Of a stretch of 6,791 nucleotides of DNA, positions 5,487 through 6,791 are shown piece by piece. Under the pieces are notes generated by a model. That model was given only the letters and a program-made list of their open reading frames with translations, was not told where the DNA came from and did no database searches. The position numbers were made by a program, and so were the translations under genes. Within the stretch, counting starts at the first letter, position 1; each line of letters opens with the position of its first letter. Location of the stretch: contig JAAYXG010000041.1 of the NCBI GenBank assembly GCA_012516015.1, forward strand, positions 1 through 6,791, in the 5' to 3' direction. The stretch is from Lysobacteraceae bacterium. Lineage in GTDB: Bacteria > Pseudomonadota > Gammaproteobacteria > Steroidobacterales > Steroidobacteraceae.

Positions 5487-6221
5487 CTACGGCTTGTAGT
5501 TCATGTCTCCGGTCACCGGATGCGGATAATGCATCGGCGGATTCACGCCCACGTGCGGATACTCGTGGCATGCGTAGTTGCTTTGTCGATCCGGTCCGTG
5601 GGGATCTTGCGGATAGAAGGTCGGCACGGGTCGGGCCGCGGGCGGGTCCTCGCGTTCGAAGATGCCAAGTAGATAGGGCGTTTCGTAGCGCGTGCAATAC
5701 GCCATGGCGCTGATCTGCCACACGCCGTCGACTTTGCGAAACGTGTTCTCGTACACGCCGGTCGCATAAATCTGCCGCACGCCGTGTACGCCGCGCTGCG
5801 ACCATTCTTTCCATCGCGCTTTGGCGGACTGACCATCTTCGGAAAGCGTGATCACGTGCTGCAGCAAGATGTGATCGTTGATGATGCCAGGCTGAGGCCC
5901 TTGACGACCCACCGCCTCCGGCGGCTTGTAGTTCGGACCTGTGATCAGACGGCGCACCGAATCCTTACCGACGTACTTCCCCCCTTTGAAGTCGACGACC
6001 GCATCGTCGGTAAACAACGCGAGCACATCGTCGTCATAGAACTTGTCGCGTAGATAACCGAAGGCATGCATCAGCCGCTTGATCGCTTCGATGTCCTCGG
6101 CACGCGTCACCTGCGCTTCGAGTCGGTCGAGCTCTGCATCGCTCGGCACCTGCGCCACGGCGAGTCCGACCGGCAAGAACGCCGCCGCAATTGCCGCGAG
6201 ACGTACGGACACAGCAGCCAT
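5487..6221 (-). CDS. Secreted SnoaL/NTF2-like protein with conserved C-terminal tail
   Basis: The product has 244 residues from the ATG at 6221. GTG at 6224 is an equally placed alternative; GGGAG (6230-6234) lies eight bases from ATG and five from GTG. The frame is open upstream to the window edge, but that part is antisense-like and overlaps the preceding gene. A Sec signal peptide occupies residues 1-23, ending AVA before QVPSD. Residues about 28-185 form an NTF2/SnoaL-like domain: an opening helix (DRLEAQVTRAEDIEAIKRLM), FYDDDVLALFTDDAVVDF, INDHILLQHVITLSEDGQSA with Asp116-His117, and a YEN..RKVDGVWQI strand (157-170). A Pro-rich tail (about 192-244) contains FYPQDPHGPDR and HYPHPVTGD. 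SnoaL-like folds include isomerases, dehydratases and binding proteins, so no reaction is assigned. The start overlaps the stop of the upstream paralog (TGATG), indicating translational coupling. Confidence 0.85.
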   Translation of the reverse strand: MAAVSVRLAAIAAAFLPVGLAVAQVPSDAELDRLEAQVTRAEDIEAIKRLMHAFGYLRDKFYDDDVLALFTDDAVVDFKGGKYVGKDSVRRLITGPNYKPPEAVGRQGPQPGIINDHILLQHVITLSEDGQSAKARWKEWSQRGVHGVRQIYATGVYENTFRKVDGVWQISAMAYCTRYETPYLLGIFEREDPPAARPVPTFYPQDPHGPDRQSNYACHEYPHVGVNPPMHYPHPVTGDMNYKP

Positions 6222-6791
6222 CACTTGTTCTCCCAGATGACCGGCCTGCCCGTCACCGGGTTGGGAAAATGAAACGGCAATACGACCGAACGATTCATCG
6301 TTTGGTTCTTCGCGGAAAAGCAGCCGTGCTCGGACGGCGACTCCACGCGATCGGGGCCTTTCGGATTCTCCGGGTACGGCACCACCGGAGGCGCTTCGGC
6401 CAAGCGTGCACGCGGCTTCCAATAGTCCTCGTCGGCGTCGGCAGGAACACCGAGCCTGCCCGGCACAGGTAGATCGGAATAGCCGCTGCCGACACTGCCT
6501 TCCGCGTAGATGCACACCTGCAGCTTGTGCAGCTTCCAGACGCCATCCTCGCGCAAGTATTCGTTTTCGTACCACACGGAATGATCGGCGCCTTCGGCCG
6601 CATACGCCGCACTGGTGAGCCCCTGACCGTTGCGCGAGAAAAAGCGATCCGCGGAGGTCCGGTAACGTGCTTTCGCCGTGCGCCGATCGGGTGCCACGGT
6701 GATCACGCCTTGCGCCTGATGGTGATCGATCATCGCGCCGAACACCGGCATATCCGCATGGCCGGTGAACCCTGCCCAATTGCCGACCCAC
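6221..6791 (-). CDS. SnoaL/NTF2-like protein, paralog of the downstream gene (5' end outside window)
   Basis: The last 189 codons are visible; the frame is open to the right edge (WVGNWAGFTGHAD precedes the first internal ATG at 6751), so that ATG is not taken as the start. The protein ends VIWENK with TGA at 6221-6223, overlapping the next gene's start. It aligns with its neighbour: MIDHHQAQGVITVAPDRRTA (visible residues 20-39) against INDHILLQHVITLSEDGQSA, YENEYLREDGVWKL against YENTFRKVDGVWQI, PYPENPKGPDR against FYPQDPHGPDR, and HFPNPVTGRP against HYPHPVTGDM. The Asp-His pair and the AKAR motif after it are kept in both. The two are therefore diverged tandem duplicates with the same domain order, and probably act on related ligands. 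Whether this copy also has a signal peptide cannot be seen. The fold is a secure call; enzymatic function is not assigned. Confidence 0.82.
   Translation of the reverse strand, partial: WVGNWAGFTGHADMPVFGAMIDHHQAQGVITVAPDRRTAKARYRTSADRFFSRNGQGLTSAAYAAEGADHSVWYENEYLREDGVWKLHKLQVCIYAEGSVGSGYSDLPVPGRLGVPADADEDYWKPRARLAEAPPVVPYPENPKGPDRVESPSEHGCFSAKNQTMNRSVVLPFHFPNPVTGRPVIWENK

Noticed and set aside
6222..6791. Upstream extension of the 5487-6221 SnoaL-like frame to the right edge
   Set aside because: The extension is out of frame with, and overlaps, the paralogous gene, and the signal peptide and ribosome binding site place the start at 6221 or 6224.

Overview
The window is GC-rich chromosomal DNA from a bacterium, most likely a proteobacterium. 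The grounds are strong third-position G/C bias, Shine-Dalgarno starts with several GTG initiators, a classical lipobox, short Ala-rich Sec signal peptides, and intergenic 'stutter' and CCCTCACCC-type inverted repeats. The pairing of secreted SnoaL-like proteins with an esterase suggests an environmental gammaproteobacterium of the Steroidobacterales/Xanthomonadales type. That placement is inference and is not proven by anything visible here. No tRNA, rRNA, CRISPR, transposase or phage gene was seen.

Layout. (1) Positions 1-1045, minus strand: the N-terminal 348 residues of an alpha-2-macroglobulin-family lipoprotein, running off the left edge. It starts at a GTG and lies opposite a long non-coding open frame. 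(2) 1046-1313: intergenic, with a tandem 9-bp direct repeat, a GTGTA-rich imperfect inverted repeat and a GC hairpin. (3) 1314-2834, minus: a membrane-anchored M48 zinc metalloprotease with a TPR-like C-terminus. (4) 2835-3297: a divergent intergenic region holding an inverted-repeat element (about 2879-3039) and an eight-run G-tract (3120-3168). (5) 3298-4350, plus: a membrane-anchored endonuclease/exonuclease/phosphatase (EEP) family protein. (6) 4594-5442, plus: a secreted alpha/beta hydrolase of esterase type. (7) 5487-6221 and 6221-6791, minus: two overlapping paralogous SnoaL/NTF2-like genes that converge on the hydrolase. The upstream one is cut by the right edge.

How the genes may relate. 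Five of the six products look exported or membrane-attached and the sixth lacks its N-terminus in the window, so this is a block of cell-envelope or secreted functions. The A2M protein (a protease trap in characterised members) and the M48 protease are co-directional, but 268 nt of repeat-rich DNA separates them, so an operon is not certain. The two SnoaL-like genes are clearly one translationally coupled unit. No genes here form a recognisable defence, mobile or biosynthetic system. The items most worth follow-up are the secreted SnoaL pair with its shared C-terminal tail, and the structured intergenic repeats.
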